Positions 9,004 through 17,849 are shown, counted from the first letter of the stretch. The stretch is DNA of 64,000 nt from Micromonospora vinacea (GCF_015751785.1 NZ_JADOTY010000001.1:2418001-2482000); one strand, 5' to 3'. A program made the numbers and translations. Notes: generated from the letters alone by a model not told the origin.

Positions 9004-9433
9004 CGGTGGCGGCACTGTTCGAGGAGCTGCCAGGGCTGCGGCGACTCTTCCCGCCTTCTCGTCTGGTTGCGCACGTGGCTGCCCTTCGTCGGATGGGATC
9101 GACGTGCAGGGGCGGTCTCCGCCGGTTGCGTTCGGCGGAGACCGCCCGCCCGGGGCCGTCCGGGGGGGTACGGCAGCAGGGCCGCGCCGGTAGAGCGCGG
9201 CGGATGGGGTCTCGACGGTTCGGATCTCGGCGGCGATGCGAGGCCGGTACGAGAGGCGCCAACCGACCGCAGCAGCACCGCATCACCGAGAGCGACGCTA
9301 CCGATACTGAGTCACCTATGTCAAGCACGTTTCCGAGTCATCTACCCACCTACGTCACTCGCGCTACATACGTTGCCTGCGTCGAAGCGGCTGATCAATA
9401 CTGGGCGAGCCAACCGACTGCAAGGGGCTCCAC
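9004..9433. other. 430-bp gap with an AT-richer promoter-like stretch
   Basis: No frame here looks coding. About 9285-9415 is clearly poorer in GC than its surroundings and lies just ahead of the mini-GntR gene, so it probably holds promoter elements for one or both divergent small genes. No clear dyad was found. Confidence 0.45.
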
Positions 9434-9661
9434 GTGCCTATCCCGCCCACGATGGACGAGCTGCTCGACGATCTTCTGAAGAAGATCAAGGACGGGACCT
9501 ATCCGCCGGGGTCACAGCTTCCGTCCGGGCGCGTGCTGGCGGACGAATACGACGTCTCGCAGTCCACGATCAGCCGTGCGGTGGCGAAGCTGCGGCAACA
9601 GGACGTGCTCGTCGGGCGTCCGGGGCGCGGGGTCTTCGTCGCGGAGTCCCGCAAGCGCTGA
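9434..9661 (+). CDS. Minimal GntR-type winged-helix protein (DNA-binding domain only)
   Basis: The GTG at 9434 follows AAGGGG by about 6 nt; the next in-frame ATG is 9452. The product has 75 residues and is almost entirely a GntR winged helix: the first helix and G-x-YPPGSQLPS (about 21-31), the recognition helix SQSTISRAVAKLRQQ and the wing VGRPGRGVFV. GntR regulators normally carry an effector domain of over 100 residues; here the frame stops after the wing. It may bind DNA constitutively, form dimers with another protein, or belong with the divergent Cys/His gene. Confidence 0.82.
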   Translation: MPIPPTMDELLDDLLKKIKDGTYPPGSQLPSGRVLADEYDVSQSTISRAVAKLRQQDVLVGRPGRGVFVAESRKR

Positions 9662-9842
9662 CGCTCGCTCCCTGCCCGGAGCGCGGTGCCCGGGGCGTGT
9701 GGAGCGCGTTGCACGAGGCGTGAGTTGCCTGGCGTTGCCGGTGGCCGTCGTCCAGGCCGGACGGTTGACTCGTCTACGACATCAGCTCGATAGCGAGCGC
9801 GAGAGACACCCGCTCCCGCCCCGCACCCGCGTCCACCGCGCT

Positions 9843-9917
9843 GATCGACTCGGCTTTCAGGAAGCCGGGGCATCAGAGCGTCCGGGACACCGCGACTTCC
9901 TGGAAACCGAGTCGATC
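9843..9917. repeat. Long intergenic inverted repeat after xpb
   Basis: Two 22-nt arms (9843-9864 and 9896-9917) begin GATCGACTCGG and match at 20 of 22 positions; the two differences still pair as G-U in one strand. A 31-nt loop separates them. The element ends 14 nt beyond the xpb stop codon, so it can act as its terminator. The exact external arms and long loop also fit a dispersed palindromic element. Confidence 0.75.
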
Positions 9918-9931
9918 AAGGCCGCGCGCGG

Positions 9932-11611
9932 TCAGTCGACGGTCGGCAGCTTCGGGCCGAGGACGTCGTCGGCGTCGACGATCGTGTACGCGTACCCCTG
10001 CTCGGCGAGGAAGCGCTGGCGGTGCGCGGCGTACTCCGTGTCGATGGTGTCCCGGGACACCACTGTGTAGAAGTGCGCCTGCCGGCCGTCGGCCTTCGGG
10101 CGCAACACCCGACCGAGCCGCTGCGCCTCCTCCTGGCGTGACCCGAACGTCCCGGACACCTGGATCGCCACCGCCGCCTCCGGCAGGTCGATCGAGAAGT
10201 TGCCGACCTTCGAGATGACCAAGGTGCGCAACTCGCCGGACCGGAACGCGTCGAAGAGCCGCTCCCGCTCCTTGTTGGTGGTCGACCCCTGGATGATCGG
10301 CGCGTCGAGGTACTCGCCGAGCTGGTGCAGCTGGTCGATGTACGCGCCGATCACCAGCACCTGGTCGTCCGGGTGCCTGTCGACAAGCGCCTTGACCACC
10401 GGCAGCTTGGTGCGGGCGGTCGCCGCCATCCGGTAACGCTCCTCGGCCTCCGCCGTCGCGTACGACATCCGCTCCGCGTCGGTCAGGGTCACCCGGACCT
10501 CGGTGCACTCGGCCGGGGCGATCCAACCCTGCGACTCGATGTCCTTCCACGGCGCGTCGTACCGCTTCGGCCCGATGAGGCTGAACACGTCACCCTCACG
10601 GCCGTCCTCGCGTACCAGGGTCGCAGTCAGGCCCAGCCGGCGGCGGGCCTGGAGGTCCGCGGTGAACCGGAAGATCGGCGCGGGCAGCAGGTGCACCTCG
10701 TCGTAGACGACCAGGCCCCAGTCGCGGGCCCCGAAGAGGTCCAGGTGGGTGAACGCGCCGCCGCGCCGCGAGGTGAGCACCTGGTACGTGGCGATGGTGA
10801 CCGGGCGGATCTCCTTGCGCTCGCCCGAGTACTCGCCGATCTCCTCCTCGGTCAGCGACGTACGGGCGATCAGCTCCCGCTTCCACTGCCGGCCGGCGAC
10901 CGTGTTGGTGACCAGGATCAGTGTGGTCGCCTTCGCCTCGGCCATCGCCGCCGCGCCGACGAGGGTCTTGCCCGCGCCGCAGGGCAGCACCACCACCCCC
11001 GACCCGCCGGCCCAGAACGCCTCGACGGCTTCCCGCTGGTACGAGCGCAGCGTCCACGGCTTACGCCCGTCCTTGCCGGCCTCGGCCAGCTCGATCGGGT
11101 GCGCCTCACCGTCGACGTAACCGGCCAGGTCCTCCGCCGGCCAGCCCAGCTTGAGCAGCGCCTGCTTGAGCCGGCCGCGCTCGGACGGGTGCACCCGGAT
11201 GGTGTCGTCGTCGATCTTGTCGCCGAGCATCCCGGCGAGCTTCTTGCTCTTGGCCACCTCGATCAGCACCAGCCGGTCCAGTGCGCGCAGCACCAGCCCG
11301 TACGCCGGGTCGTTGGCGAGCTGGAGCCGGCCGTACCGGTCCATCGTCTCGGCCACGTCCACCAGCAGCGCGTGCGGCACCGGGTAGCGGGAGTACTTGA
11401 GCAGCGAATCCACGACACCCTCGGCGTCGTGGCCCGCCGCGCGGGCGTTCCACAGACCCAGCGGGGTCAGGCGATAGGTGTGCACGTGCTCCGGCGAGCG
11501 TTCCAGCTCAGCGAACGGCGCGATCGCCATCCGGCAGGCCTGCGCGTCGGGGTGGTCGATCTCCAGCAGCAGGGTCTTGTCCGACTGCACGATCAGTGGT
11601 CCACCGCTCAC
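9932..11611 (-). CDS. xpb: XPB/Ssl2-type DNA repair helicase
   Basis: This is an ATP-dependent superfamily 2 helicase of 559 residues, the usual length of actinobacterial XPB. The N-terminal XPB-specific domain (about 1-170) is followed by RecA-like domain 1, with Walker A PCGAGKT (210-216), the DEVH box (304-307) and GLTAT (327-331). RecA-like domain 2 has QRLGRVLRPK (motif VI) near residue 497. Bacterial XPB proteins unwind DNA in vitro and are thought to act in repair; the cellular role is less clear than for the eukaryotic TFIIH subunit. The partner-type protein starts about 1.4 kb further on, on the same strand. Transcription is away from the transpeptidase gene. Confidence 0.95.
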   Translation of the reverse strand: MSGGPLIVQSDKTLLLEIDHPDAQACRMAIAPFAELERSPEHVHTYRLTPLGLWNARAAGHDAEGVVDSLLKYSRYPVPHALLVDVAETMDRYGRLQLANDPAYGLVLRALDRLVLIEVAKSKKLAGMLGDKIDDDTIRVHPSERGRLKQALLKLGWPAEDLAGYVDGEAHPIELAEAGKDGRKPWTLRSYQREAVEAFWAGGSGVVVLPCGAGKTLVGAAAMAEAKATTLILVTNTVAGRQWKRELIARTSLTEEEIGEYSGERKEIRPVTIATYQVLTSRRGGAFTHLDLFGARDWGLVVYDEVHLLPAPIFRFTADLQARRRLGLTATLVREDGREGDVFSLIGPKRYDAPWKDIESQGWIAPAECTEVRVTLTDAERMSYATAEAEERYRMAATARTKLPVVKALVDRHPDDQVLVIGAYIDQLHQLGEYLDAPIIQGSTTNKERERLFDAFRSGELRTLVISKVGNFSIDLPEAAVAIQVSGTFGSRQEEAQRLGRVLRPKADGRQAHFYTVVSRDTIDTEYAAHRQRFLAEQGYAYTIVDADDVLGPKLPTVD

Positions 11612-11783
11612 GCCAGCGTCCTCTCCTCGGTTGGCCGACCGGCCATAACGGGTCGCATACCCGCCGCTGGCCGACCATCCAGTGTTGCACGATGCGGGAC
11701 TGCGGAAGAAAGATGCTCACCGGGCGCAACCGTGATGGCACTCACGAACGTCTAGTAAAGGGACGACTGTCTGGGGAGGTCCC

Positions 11784-12662
11784 ATGAAGCATGTCCGGAT
11801 CACTTCCCGGCTGGTCGCCCTTGGGGTGGTCGTGCTGGTCGGCGCGGGTGCGTGCGCGTTCGAACCGCAGTCCGGCGGGAGTGGTGGCGGGGGAGCCGCC
11901 CCAGCCGGTGCGGCGGAACAGGCAACGGGGGCGAGCGACACGCCCGGGCCCGACCAGCGCGGCCGGCCCACGCCGGCCGCGCCCACCCCGAAACCCACCC
12001 GGAAACCCACGCCGAAGCCGACCCGCCCGGCACCCACGAAAACCCCCGGCACCGGTACGCCCACCGTCGCCGGCTGCCCCCAGGGTCAGCACCAGCGCGC
12101 GGTGGAGACCCACCTGGCCCGGTTGGGTGGGTTCGGGGCGGTGACAGTGGACGGCCGGCAGTCCGCCGCCGACTGCGCCGCGATCAAGAAGTTCCAGAAG
12201 AGGTACGGCATTCGCCCCGTCGAGGGCCGCGCCGGACCGACCACCCTCGACGTGGCCCAGCGCCTCGCCACCACCGACACGGCCCGGTGCAAGGCCGGCA
12301 CCGGCACCACGTTCTGCGTCGACCTGACCCGGCAGACCGTCTGGGCGCTCCGCGGCGGCAAGGTGATCATGGCGCCGACGGTGACCCGCACCGGCATGTC
12401 CGGCTACCGCACCCCGGCCGGCACGTACACCGTCAACTACCGCAACCCCAAGGAGTGGTCCGACCCGTACGAGGTGTGGCTGCCGTACTGGCAGCACTTC
12501 ACCCAGGGGATGGGCTTCCACGAGACCACCACCTACCTGCACGAGAAGTCGATCGGCTCGCACGGGTGCGTCAACCTCCTGCACGCCGACGCCGTCCGGA
12601 TGTGGGAACTCGGCAAGGTCGGCACCCGGGTGGTGCTGATCGGTCGACGCCCCGGCACCTGA
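11784..12662 (+). CDS. L,D-transpeptidase with peptidoglycan-binding domain
   Basis: The product has 292 residues. It starts with a short export signal (residues 1-26) ending GAGAC; the cysteine suggests a lipoprotein but the lipobox is imperfect. A Gly/Ala then Pro/Lys/Thr-rich linker (about 30-95) crosses the wall, followed by a PG_binding_1 domain (about 97-160) and a YkuD catalytic domain (about 170-292). The active-site motif is SHGCVN with His260 and Cys262. Such enzymes make 3-3 cross-links in peptidoglycan or attach proteins to it outside the membrane. The gene is divergent from xpb. Confidence 0.92.
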   Translation: MKHVRITSRLVALGVVVLVGAGACAFEPQSGGSGGGGAAPAGAAEQATGASDTPGPDQRGRPTPAAPTPKPTRKPTPKPTRPAPTKTPGTGTPTVAGCPQGQHQRAVETHLARLGGFGAVTVDGRQSAADCAAIKKFQKRYGIRPVEGRAGPTTLDVAQRLATTDTARCKAGTGTTFCVDLTRQTVWALRGGKVIMAPTVTRTGMSGYRTPAGTYTVNYRNPKEWSDPYEVWLPYWQHFTQGMGFHETTTYLHEKSIGSHGCVNLLHADAVRMWELGKVGTRVVLIGRRPGT

Positions 12663-12759
12663 GCGACACGCAGCGAATCGGGGCGATAACCCCCTGTCCG
12701 ACCGGACCAACGAGTGTCACCCTTGGAGTCCAGGGCCGGACCGGGCGGGGAGGCTGGGT

Positions 12760-13002
12760 ATGACGGTCGACCGTGACGTGATCGCGGAGCACGAGCAAGC
12801 ACCACCCGACGAGGTGTCCCGAGCGACCGTGATCGCGTACGCCGTCGCGGCGACGCTCCTCCTCGGCTGGTTCCTCTTCGGTTGGCTGGTGCTCCAGCAG
12901 GGCTTCGTCGACTCGGTCGGGGAGTCCGCCGGCGCCGGCTTCGCGCTGCTGCTGATCATCTCGGTGGTCGGCACCGTACGCCGCAGCCGCAGCCGCCGCT
13001 GA
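12760..13002 (+). CDS. Small two-helix membrane protein, unknown function
   Basis: The product has 80 residues: an acidic N-terminus (1-20), two hydrophobic segments (about 24-47 and 57-73) and a basic RRSRSRR end, so the tail is probably cytoplasmic. No family is recognised. It lies 97 bp after the transpeptidase gene on the same strand and is convergent with the helicase-partner gene. A start at 12760 is supported by GGGAGG nine nt upstream. Confidence 0.7.
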   Translation: MTVDRDVIAEHEQAPPDEVSRATVIAYAVAATLLLGWFLFGWLVLQQGFVDSVGESAGAGFALLLIISVVGTVRRSRSRR

Positions 13003-13032
13003 CCGACAGCGCCCGCGCGGTGGCGCCGCCGG

Positions 13033-15516
13033 TCAGTCCGCCACCACCGCCGCGGTGATCCGGTGCAGCGCGAACGTGTGCAGCATCTCGGTCCGTTCGT
13101 CCTCGGCCCGCAGATAGCCGGCACCGATGGACACCGGCTTGAGCAGGCGTGACGCGGTAGCCCCGTGCGCGTCGACGTAACCCACCCAGACCAGCGCCTT
13201 GTCCCGGACCGCCTGCTGGAGCACCGCCAGGGCCTCGCTGTGGGTGTGCGCCGGCACCGGGCCGCCGCCCAGCCCTGGCGCTCCGCCGCGTACCACCGCC
13301 GGTGCCCGCCGGGCGGCCCGCGCCGCCGCGTCACCCCGCCGGATGTGCTCCACGACGCCGAGCAGCCGGGGCATGGGCAGCTTCGGGGCGGCCAGCGGAT
13401 CGAGCGTCCGGGTGGTCACCGTCCCCCGGGCCGGTGCCCGCCGGATTCGCGGCCGGGCCAGCACCGTGCTGCCGGTGCCGTCCTCCTGCACCGGTGCGTA
13501 CCCCGCGTCGCGGAGCGCGCCCAGCAACCGACCAACCTGGTACTGGGTACACAGCACCGTCGGCGCGAGCCGGCGCAGCGCCAACGACTCCAACCGCCGG
13601 TCGGCCAGCACCTCGCTGATCAGAGTCTCGTCGTCGCTGCGCAGGTACGCCCCGGCCAGGCCGACCCGCAACCCGCCATGCTTACGGGCCACGTCGTCGA
13701 TCAGGTAGGTGAGCCCCTGCGGCACCGGGGTACGCGACCGACGCCGGAACACGTCGTGCAGGTCGTCGGCCGTGTAGCCGGAATCCAGTGCCCGCCGCAC
13801 GCTGGCCGTGGTGACCCGGTGCACGCTGGCCCCGCCGGCCGACTCGAGCTCGGTCATCGCCTCCAACTCGACCGAGAGTGCCGGCTCGGGTGGACCGGGC
13901 ACCACCACCGTCAGGTCGGCCTGCACCAGGAAATGGTCGACCGGGGCGGGCAGCAGCGCGTCCAGCGCCCGCGCGGCACCGGACGGGTCGCCGCTCTCGA
14001 CGTCCGCGTGCACGCCCAGCGGGTCGTCACCCCGCTCGTCGGTCGACGTCAGGTCACCCAGCAGCAGCCGACCGTACGAGGTGAGCGCCCCCAGCCCCGT
14101 CACGCCCAGCTGCGCGGCCTCGGCCAGCACCTCCCGGTGGGCGGCGTCCCGGCCCCGGCTGCGGCGCGGGGCCCGCCAGTCCAGCAGGTCCTGCACCTCC
14201 TGCGGGGTGGGCGCCGTCGCCGGTTCCAGATCGGCGAGTACGCCGAGCACCGCCCGTCGGGTGGCCGGCACGCTGGCCCGCTCGGCCTCGGCGGAGAGCG
14301 CGGTGATCGGCCGGTCCCGGTCGTCACGTCGGCCCACCAGCCCCACCTGCCGGGTCATGGTCAGCCACGCACGGGCGAGCTGTTCCCACCGTTGGGCCAG
14401 CGAGGCGGCCCGCCACACCTCGTACCCGCCGGTCGGCAGCACCTGCTGATCCGCGCCGTACCGGCCGGTGGTCGCGCCGGGCATCTCCAGCTCACCGAGG
14501 ATGCCCGCCGCGTACGCGACCTCCAGCAGCAGCGCAGTCGTCGGTTCGTCCAGCCCGGCGGTACGCGCCAACCGGCGCAGATCCCGCACCCCGATGCCGC
14601 CCGACCGCAGCACCGGCGCGGGTTCGTCGGCGAGCTGCTCCAGCAGCCCTTCGGTGTTCCGGACCACCTCCATGGTCTGCCCGGCCCCGGCCGAGTCGAC
14701 AGCCTTCGGCTCCCGCGGCGCGGCGGCCACCGGCGGCGGGCTGGTACGTAGTGGCCCGAGCGGGCCGCTGTCGCGGCGCAGCAGCAGGCCGACCTCGCGG
14801 GGCAGCTCCACAGTTCCGCTGGCCGTTGACGAGCCGGTCGTCACCGGGACCAGCAGCCGGTTGTCGACGAGCCACCGCACCGGGGAGCCGGCCGGGGCGC
14901 CCCCGTTGGTCGGGTCGGAGAGGACCGGGTCCTCCGCGCCGAGCGGCGGCGCCTGCAACGCCCCGGGCGGCACGCTGCCCACCGGCGGGCCGGCCGCCAA
15001 CCGGTCCAGGATCGCCCGGGCCGAGGGCGGGGCGGCGAGCACCGTCCGTCGGAGCTTCGCCGGGTCCGCGCAGAGCGCGGCCGTGCGCGGGTCCAGCTCC
15101 GCGGCCGGCCGGCCGAGCCCAGCGGGGTACGGGGCGACTTCGTCGACGGCGGGCACCACCTGGAGTGCGTGCTCCGGGCCGTACAGCAGGAAGAGCGCAC
15201 GCAGCCGGCCCACGGCGGCCCGGACGGCCGTCGGCGCCGGCGGTTGCGGCCCGGAGGTCGCCATCGCGAGCACTGTGTCGGTGGCCGTGGTGGCGTCGTC
15301 CGGATTCCGGGTGAGGCGGGCGGCGTCGAGGATCTGGAGGGTGAACTGGTCCAGACCGTCCAGCGCGCGGGCCACGGAGACCCGGGACTGGGCCCGGATG
15401 GCCAGGGCGGAGACGTCGGCCGGCACGGGCACGACGAGGTCGGGCCGCAGCTGGAGGAGCGCGGCCAGTGACTCGTCGGGCAGCGACCGCAGGTGGTCGG
15501 CGAGTGAGGTGGTCAT
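13033..15516 (-). CDS. Helicase-associated (Helicase_C_3/XPB N-terminal-like) protein
   Basis: The product has 827 residues and no Walker motifs. The C-terminal third resembles the XPB/Ssl2 N-terminal damage-recognition domain (Helicase_C_3); the N-terminal part is a run of short helical repeats (SLPDESLAALLQLRPDLVVP is typical of the family). In mycobacteria the equivalent gene (Rv0862c) lies beside xpb (Rv0861c), so a role with the XPB helicase is likely. Here the two are on the same strand but separated by two plus-strand genes, so they cannot share an uninterrupted operon. The final residues include LHRITAAVVAD. Confidence 0.85.
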   Translation of the reverse strand: MTTSLADHLRSLPDESLAALLQLRPDLVVPVPADVSALAIRAQSRVSVARALDGLDQFTLQILDAARLTRNPDDATTATDTVLAMATSGPQPPAPTAVRAAVGRLRALFLLYGPEHALQVVPAVDEVAPYPAGLGRPAAELDPRTAALCADPAKLRRTVLAAPPSARAILDRLAAGPPVGSVPPGALQAPPLGAEDPVLSDPTNGGAPAGSPVRWLVDNRLLVPVTTGSSTASGTVELPREVGLLLRRDSGPLGPLRTSPPPVAAAPREPKAVDSAGAGQTMEVVRNTEGLLEQLADEPAPVLRSGGIGVRDLRRLARTAGLDEPTTALLLEVAYAAGILGELEMPGATTGRYGADQQVLPTGGYEVWRAASLAQRWEQLARAWLTMTRQVGLVGRRDDRDRPITALSAEAERASVPATRRAVLGVLADLEPATAPTPQEVQDLLDWRAPRRSRGRDAAHREVLAEAAQLGVTGLGALTSYGRLLLGDLTSTDERGDDPLGVHADVESGDPSGAARALDALLPAPVDHFLVQADLTVVVPGPPEPALSVELEAMTELESAGGASVHRVTTASVRRALDSGYTADDLHDVFRRRSRTPVPQGLTYLIDDVARKHGGLRVGLAGAYLRSDDETLISEVLADRRLESLALRRLAPTVLCTQYQVGRLLGALRDAGYAPVQEDGTGSTVLARPRIRRAPARGTVTTRTLDPLAAPKLPMPRLLGVVEHIRRGDAAARAARRAPAVVRGGAPGLGGGPVPAHTHSEALAVLQQAVRDKALVWVGYVDAHGATASRLLKPVSIGAGYLRAEDERTEMLHTFALHRITAAVVAD

Positions 15517-15599
15517 CGTCTTTCCACGCTAGCCCGGCAGCGGGCTTCCGCGCCCCTCGGACGTCCGGCCGACTGGCAGTAGCCGGTACGTTTCTCGAC

Positions 15600-16223
15600 A
15601 TGCCCGCACTGACCGTCGGATTCGACCTCGACATGACCCTGGTGGATTCCCGCCCCGGCATCGCTGCGGCGTACCGGGCGCTGACCGCGAGGACCGGTGT
15701 GCCGGTCGACGCCGAGCTGGCGGTGTCCCGGCTCGGGCCGCCGCTGCGGACCGAGATCGCGCACTGGTTCCCGCCGGAGCAGGTCGAGTCGGCCGTGCGG
15801 GTGTATCGCGAGCTGTACCCGGCGTACGCGATCACCCCGACGCTCCTGCTGCCCGGCGCGCGGGAGGCCATCGAGGCTATCCGTGCGCGGGGTGGCCGGG
15901 TGCTGGTCGTCACATCCAAGATCGGCCGGCTGGCCCGGTTGCACCTGGACCACCTCGGTCTCGCTGTCGACGAGTTGGCCGGCGACCTGTTCGCCGAGCA
16001 GAAGGCGACAGCTCTGCGGGAGCACGGCGCGACCCACTACGTCGGCGATCACGTCGCGGACATGGTGGCGGCGGCAGCGGCCGGGGTGCCCGGCATCGGT
16101 GTGGCGACCGGCCCCTGCTCCTCCGATGAGCTGCGCGCGGCCGGGGCGGAAGTGGTGCTGGACGAGCTCACCGAATTCCCAGCGGCGCTCGACCGGATGA
16201 TCCAGCTAGCCTTGGAGCAGTAG
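15600..16223 (+). CDS. HAD-superfamily phosphatase
   Basis: From the ATG at 15600 the product has 207 residues. HAD motif I is DLDMT (Asp9, Asp11, Thr13), motif II the VVTSK stretch, and motif IV GDHVADM near residue 150, so the nucleophile and metal site are complete. The cap is helical, as in phosphoglycolate phosphatase-like enzymes. The substrate cannot be told. The frame is open further upstream but would overlap the helicase-partner gene, and only the start at 15600 gives a standard HAD N-terminus. The cold-shock gene follows 27 bp later. Confidence 0.88.
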   Translation: MPALTVGFDLDMTLVDSRPGIAAAYRALTARTGVPVDAELAVSRLGPPLRTEIAHWFPPEQVESAVRVYRELYPAYAITPTLLLPGAREAIEAIRARGGRVLVVTSKIGRLARLHLDHLGLAVDELAGDLFAEQKATALREHGATHYVGDHVADMVAAAAAGVPGIGVATGPCSSDELRAAGAEVVLDELTEFPAALDRMIQLALEQ

Positions 16224-16250
16224 CGGCTCAAGTGAAGCAGGGGTTTTCAG

Positions 16251-16637
16251 GTGCCTACGGGTCGAGTGAAGTGGTACGACACGGCCAAGGGATACGGCTT
16301 CGTCACGAGTGACGAGGGTGGCGACGTGTTCCTGCCCAAGGGGGCGCTGCCGGCGGGTGTCACCGACCTCAAGGGTGGCCAGCGGGTCGACTTCAGCGTG
16401 GTGGACAGCCGCCGGGGCGCGCAGGCCATGGGGGTCAAGCTGCTGGACGCGCCGCCGTCGATGTCGGAGCTGCGCCGTCGGCCGGCCGAGGAACTGCACG
16501 GCCTGGTCGAAGACATGATCAAGGTGCTGGAGGCCAAGGTCCAGCCGGACCTGCGCCGGGGTCGGTACCCGGACAAGAAGGCCGCGCAGAAGATCGCTCA
16601 GCTGGTCCACGCGGTGGCCCGCGAGCTGGAGGTCTGA
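16251..16637 (+). CDS. Cold-shock domain protein with helical C-terminal extension
   Basis: Residues 1-66 are a standard cold-shock domain with RNP motifs KGYGFVTSDEG and DVFLPKGAL; it should bind single-stranded RNA or DNA. Residues 70-128 are an extra charged helical region (RRRPAEELHGLVEDMIKVLE) not found in CspA-size proteins of about 67 residues but common in actinobacterial CspB-type proteins. The start is the GTG at 16251. The last 40 bp overlap the 3' end of mqnD on the other strand. Confidence 0.92.
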   Translation: MPTGRVKWYDTAKGYGFVTSDEGGDVFLPKGALPAGVTDLKGGQRVDFSVVDSRRGAQAMGVKLLDAPPSMSELRRRPAEELHGLVEDMIKVLEAKVQPDLRRGRYPDKKAAQKIAQLVHAVARELEV

Positions 16638-17446
16638 GGCACCAGGCCGGCGGTGGCGGCCCGGTCGAGCAGTGCCGCCACCGCGGCGAAACCGGCCTCG
16701 CCCAGGTCCGCGGTGAACTCGTTGACGTAGAGGCCGATGTGCCGGTCCACCACGTCGAGCTCCATCTCCTGGGCGTGCGCCAGCACGTACTCGCGGCTTG
16801 CCGCCGGGTCCGCCCAGGCCTGCCGGACCGACTCGCGGACCCAGCCGGCCGCCGCCTCCGGGTCGACCGCCCCACGTCGGGCCAGGATCGCGCCGAGGGG
16901 GATGGGCAGGCCGGTGTCGGCCTCCCACCATTCGCCGAGGTCGACAAGGGCGCTCAGGCCGTGCCGGTGGTAGGTGAACCGGGCCTCGTGGATGACCAGC
17001 CCAGCGTCGTAGCGCCCAGCAGCCACGCCCGGCATGATCTCGTGGAACGGGACCACCTCGATCCGGGCCGGTGGCCGCCCGGCCGACCAGAGCCGGAACA
17101 GCAGGTACGCGGTGGTCCGGTCACCCGGCACCGCCACCGTGGCACCGGTCAGGTCGGTGCGGTCCGGCCCGCCGTCACGGTCGCCCCGGGTGAGCACCAG
17201 CGGGCCACAACCGCGACCGAGCGCGCCGCCGCAGGGCAGCAGGTGGTAGTCGTCGAGCAGCCAGGGCAGCGCCGCGAAGCTCACCTTCACCAGGTCGAAC
17301 GCGCCCTGCTCGGCCGCCGTGTTGGTGACGTCCACGTCGGCGTAGGTCACCTCGACCGGCGGCGCGCCGGGCACCCGCCCGTGCACCAGCGCGTGGAAGA
17401 CGAACGTGTCGTTGGGGCAGGGCGAGATCGCCAGGGAGAGCGCCAC
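16598..17446 (-). CDS. mqnD: 1,4-dihydroxy-6-naphthoate synthase, menaquinone (futalosine) pathway
   Basis: MqnD converts cyclic dehypoxanthine futalosine to 1,4-dihydroxy-6-naphthoate in the cytoplasm. The product (282 residues from the GTG at 17446) starts LSLAISPCPNDTFVFHA, diagnostic of the MqnA/MqnD periplasmic-binding-like fold, and has KVSFAALPWLLDDY and GCGPLVL. Length matches the family. Another pathway enzyme, mqnB, lies 1.3 kb away on the same strand. The 3' end overlaps the cold-shock gene by 40 bp, tail to tail. The frame is open further upstream, but that part shows no family resemblance. Confidence 0.93.
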   Translation of the reverse strand: MALSLAISPCPNDTFVFHALVHGRVPGAPPVEVTYADVDVTNTAAEQGAFDLVKVSFAALPWLLDDYHLLPCGGALGRGCGPLVLTRGDRDGGPDRTDLTGATVAVPGDRTTAYLLFRLWSAGRPPARIEVVPFHEIMPGVAAGRYDAGLVIHEARFTYHRHGLSALVDLGEWWEADTGLPIPLGAILARRGAVDPEAAAGWVRESVRQAWADPAASREYVLAHAQEMELDVVDRHIGLYVNEFTADLGEAGFAAVAALLDRAATAGLVPQTSSSRATAWTS

Positions 17447-17630
17447 ACCCTCACGGTAGCGCCGCCCTCCGCCCAGGGTTCGCGCCCACCCCACGACTGT
17501 GATCCGCGACCGTGACGCGAAGCTGTGATCTGCGTCGGGGCGAGGCGGCGGCACGAGCTGCGGCGACGCCGCCGGGTGGAACGACGCGTGGAAACGACTT
17601 GTCGAGCAGGGTGCAGCACCCACCCCAGTC

Positions 17631-17744
17631 TCCCTTTGGAGCTGATGCCGCAAACGAATCGCCCGGAGCCGGAGCCGGAGCCGGAGGATCTTGCCCGGTG
17701 CCCTAGAGGTTGGTGATGTCGCAAACGATTCAGCTCCAAAGGGA
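17631..17744. repeat. Intergenic element with 15-bp inverted and 15-bp direct repeats
   Basis: This lies in the 403-bp gap between mqnD and the XRE-GNAT gene. TCCCTTTGGAGCTGA (17631-17645) is inverted exactly at 17730-17744. Just inside each end is TGATGYCGCAAACGA in the same orientation (17643-17657 and 17714-17728). A GGAGCC triplet run (about 17665-17687) fills the middle. Inverted ends joined to internal direct repeats suggest a small dispersed element or a regulatory site; no coding frame is convincing. Confidence 0.7.
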
Positions 17745-17849
17745 TCGCGGGAGTTAGGTCATCCACCGGTCGGCGAGGTTGTCCACAGCGTTATCCACAG
17801 CTCGGCGCAGGGTGTTGATAGCTCGCTGAACAGCCGGGAACATCGGACT

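Noticed and set aside
11784..11870. Lipoprotein signal in the L,D-transpeptidase
   Set aside because: The sequence before the cysteine is AGA rather than a clean lipobox, so a lipoprotein is possible but not claimed.
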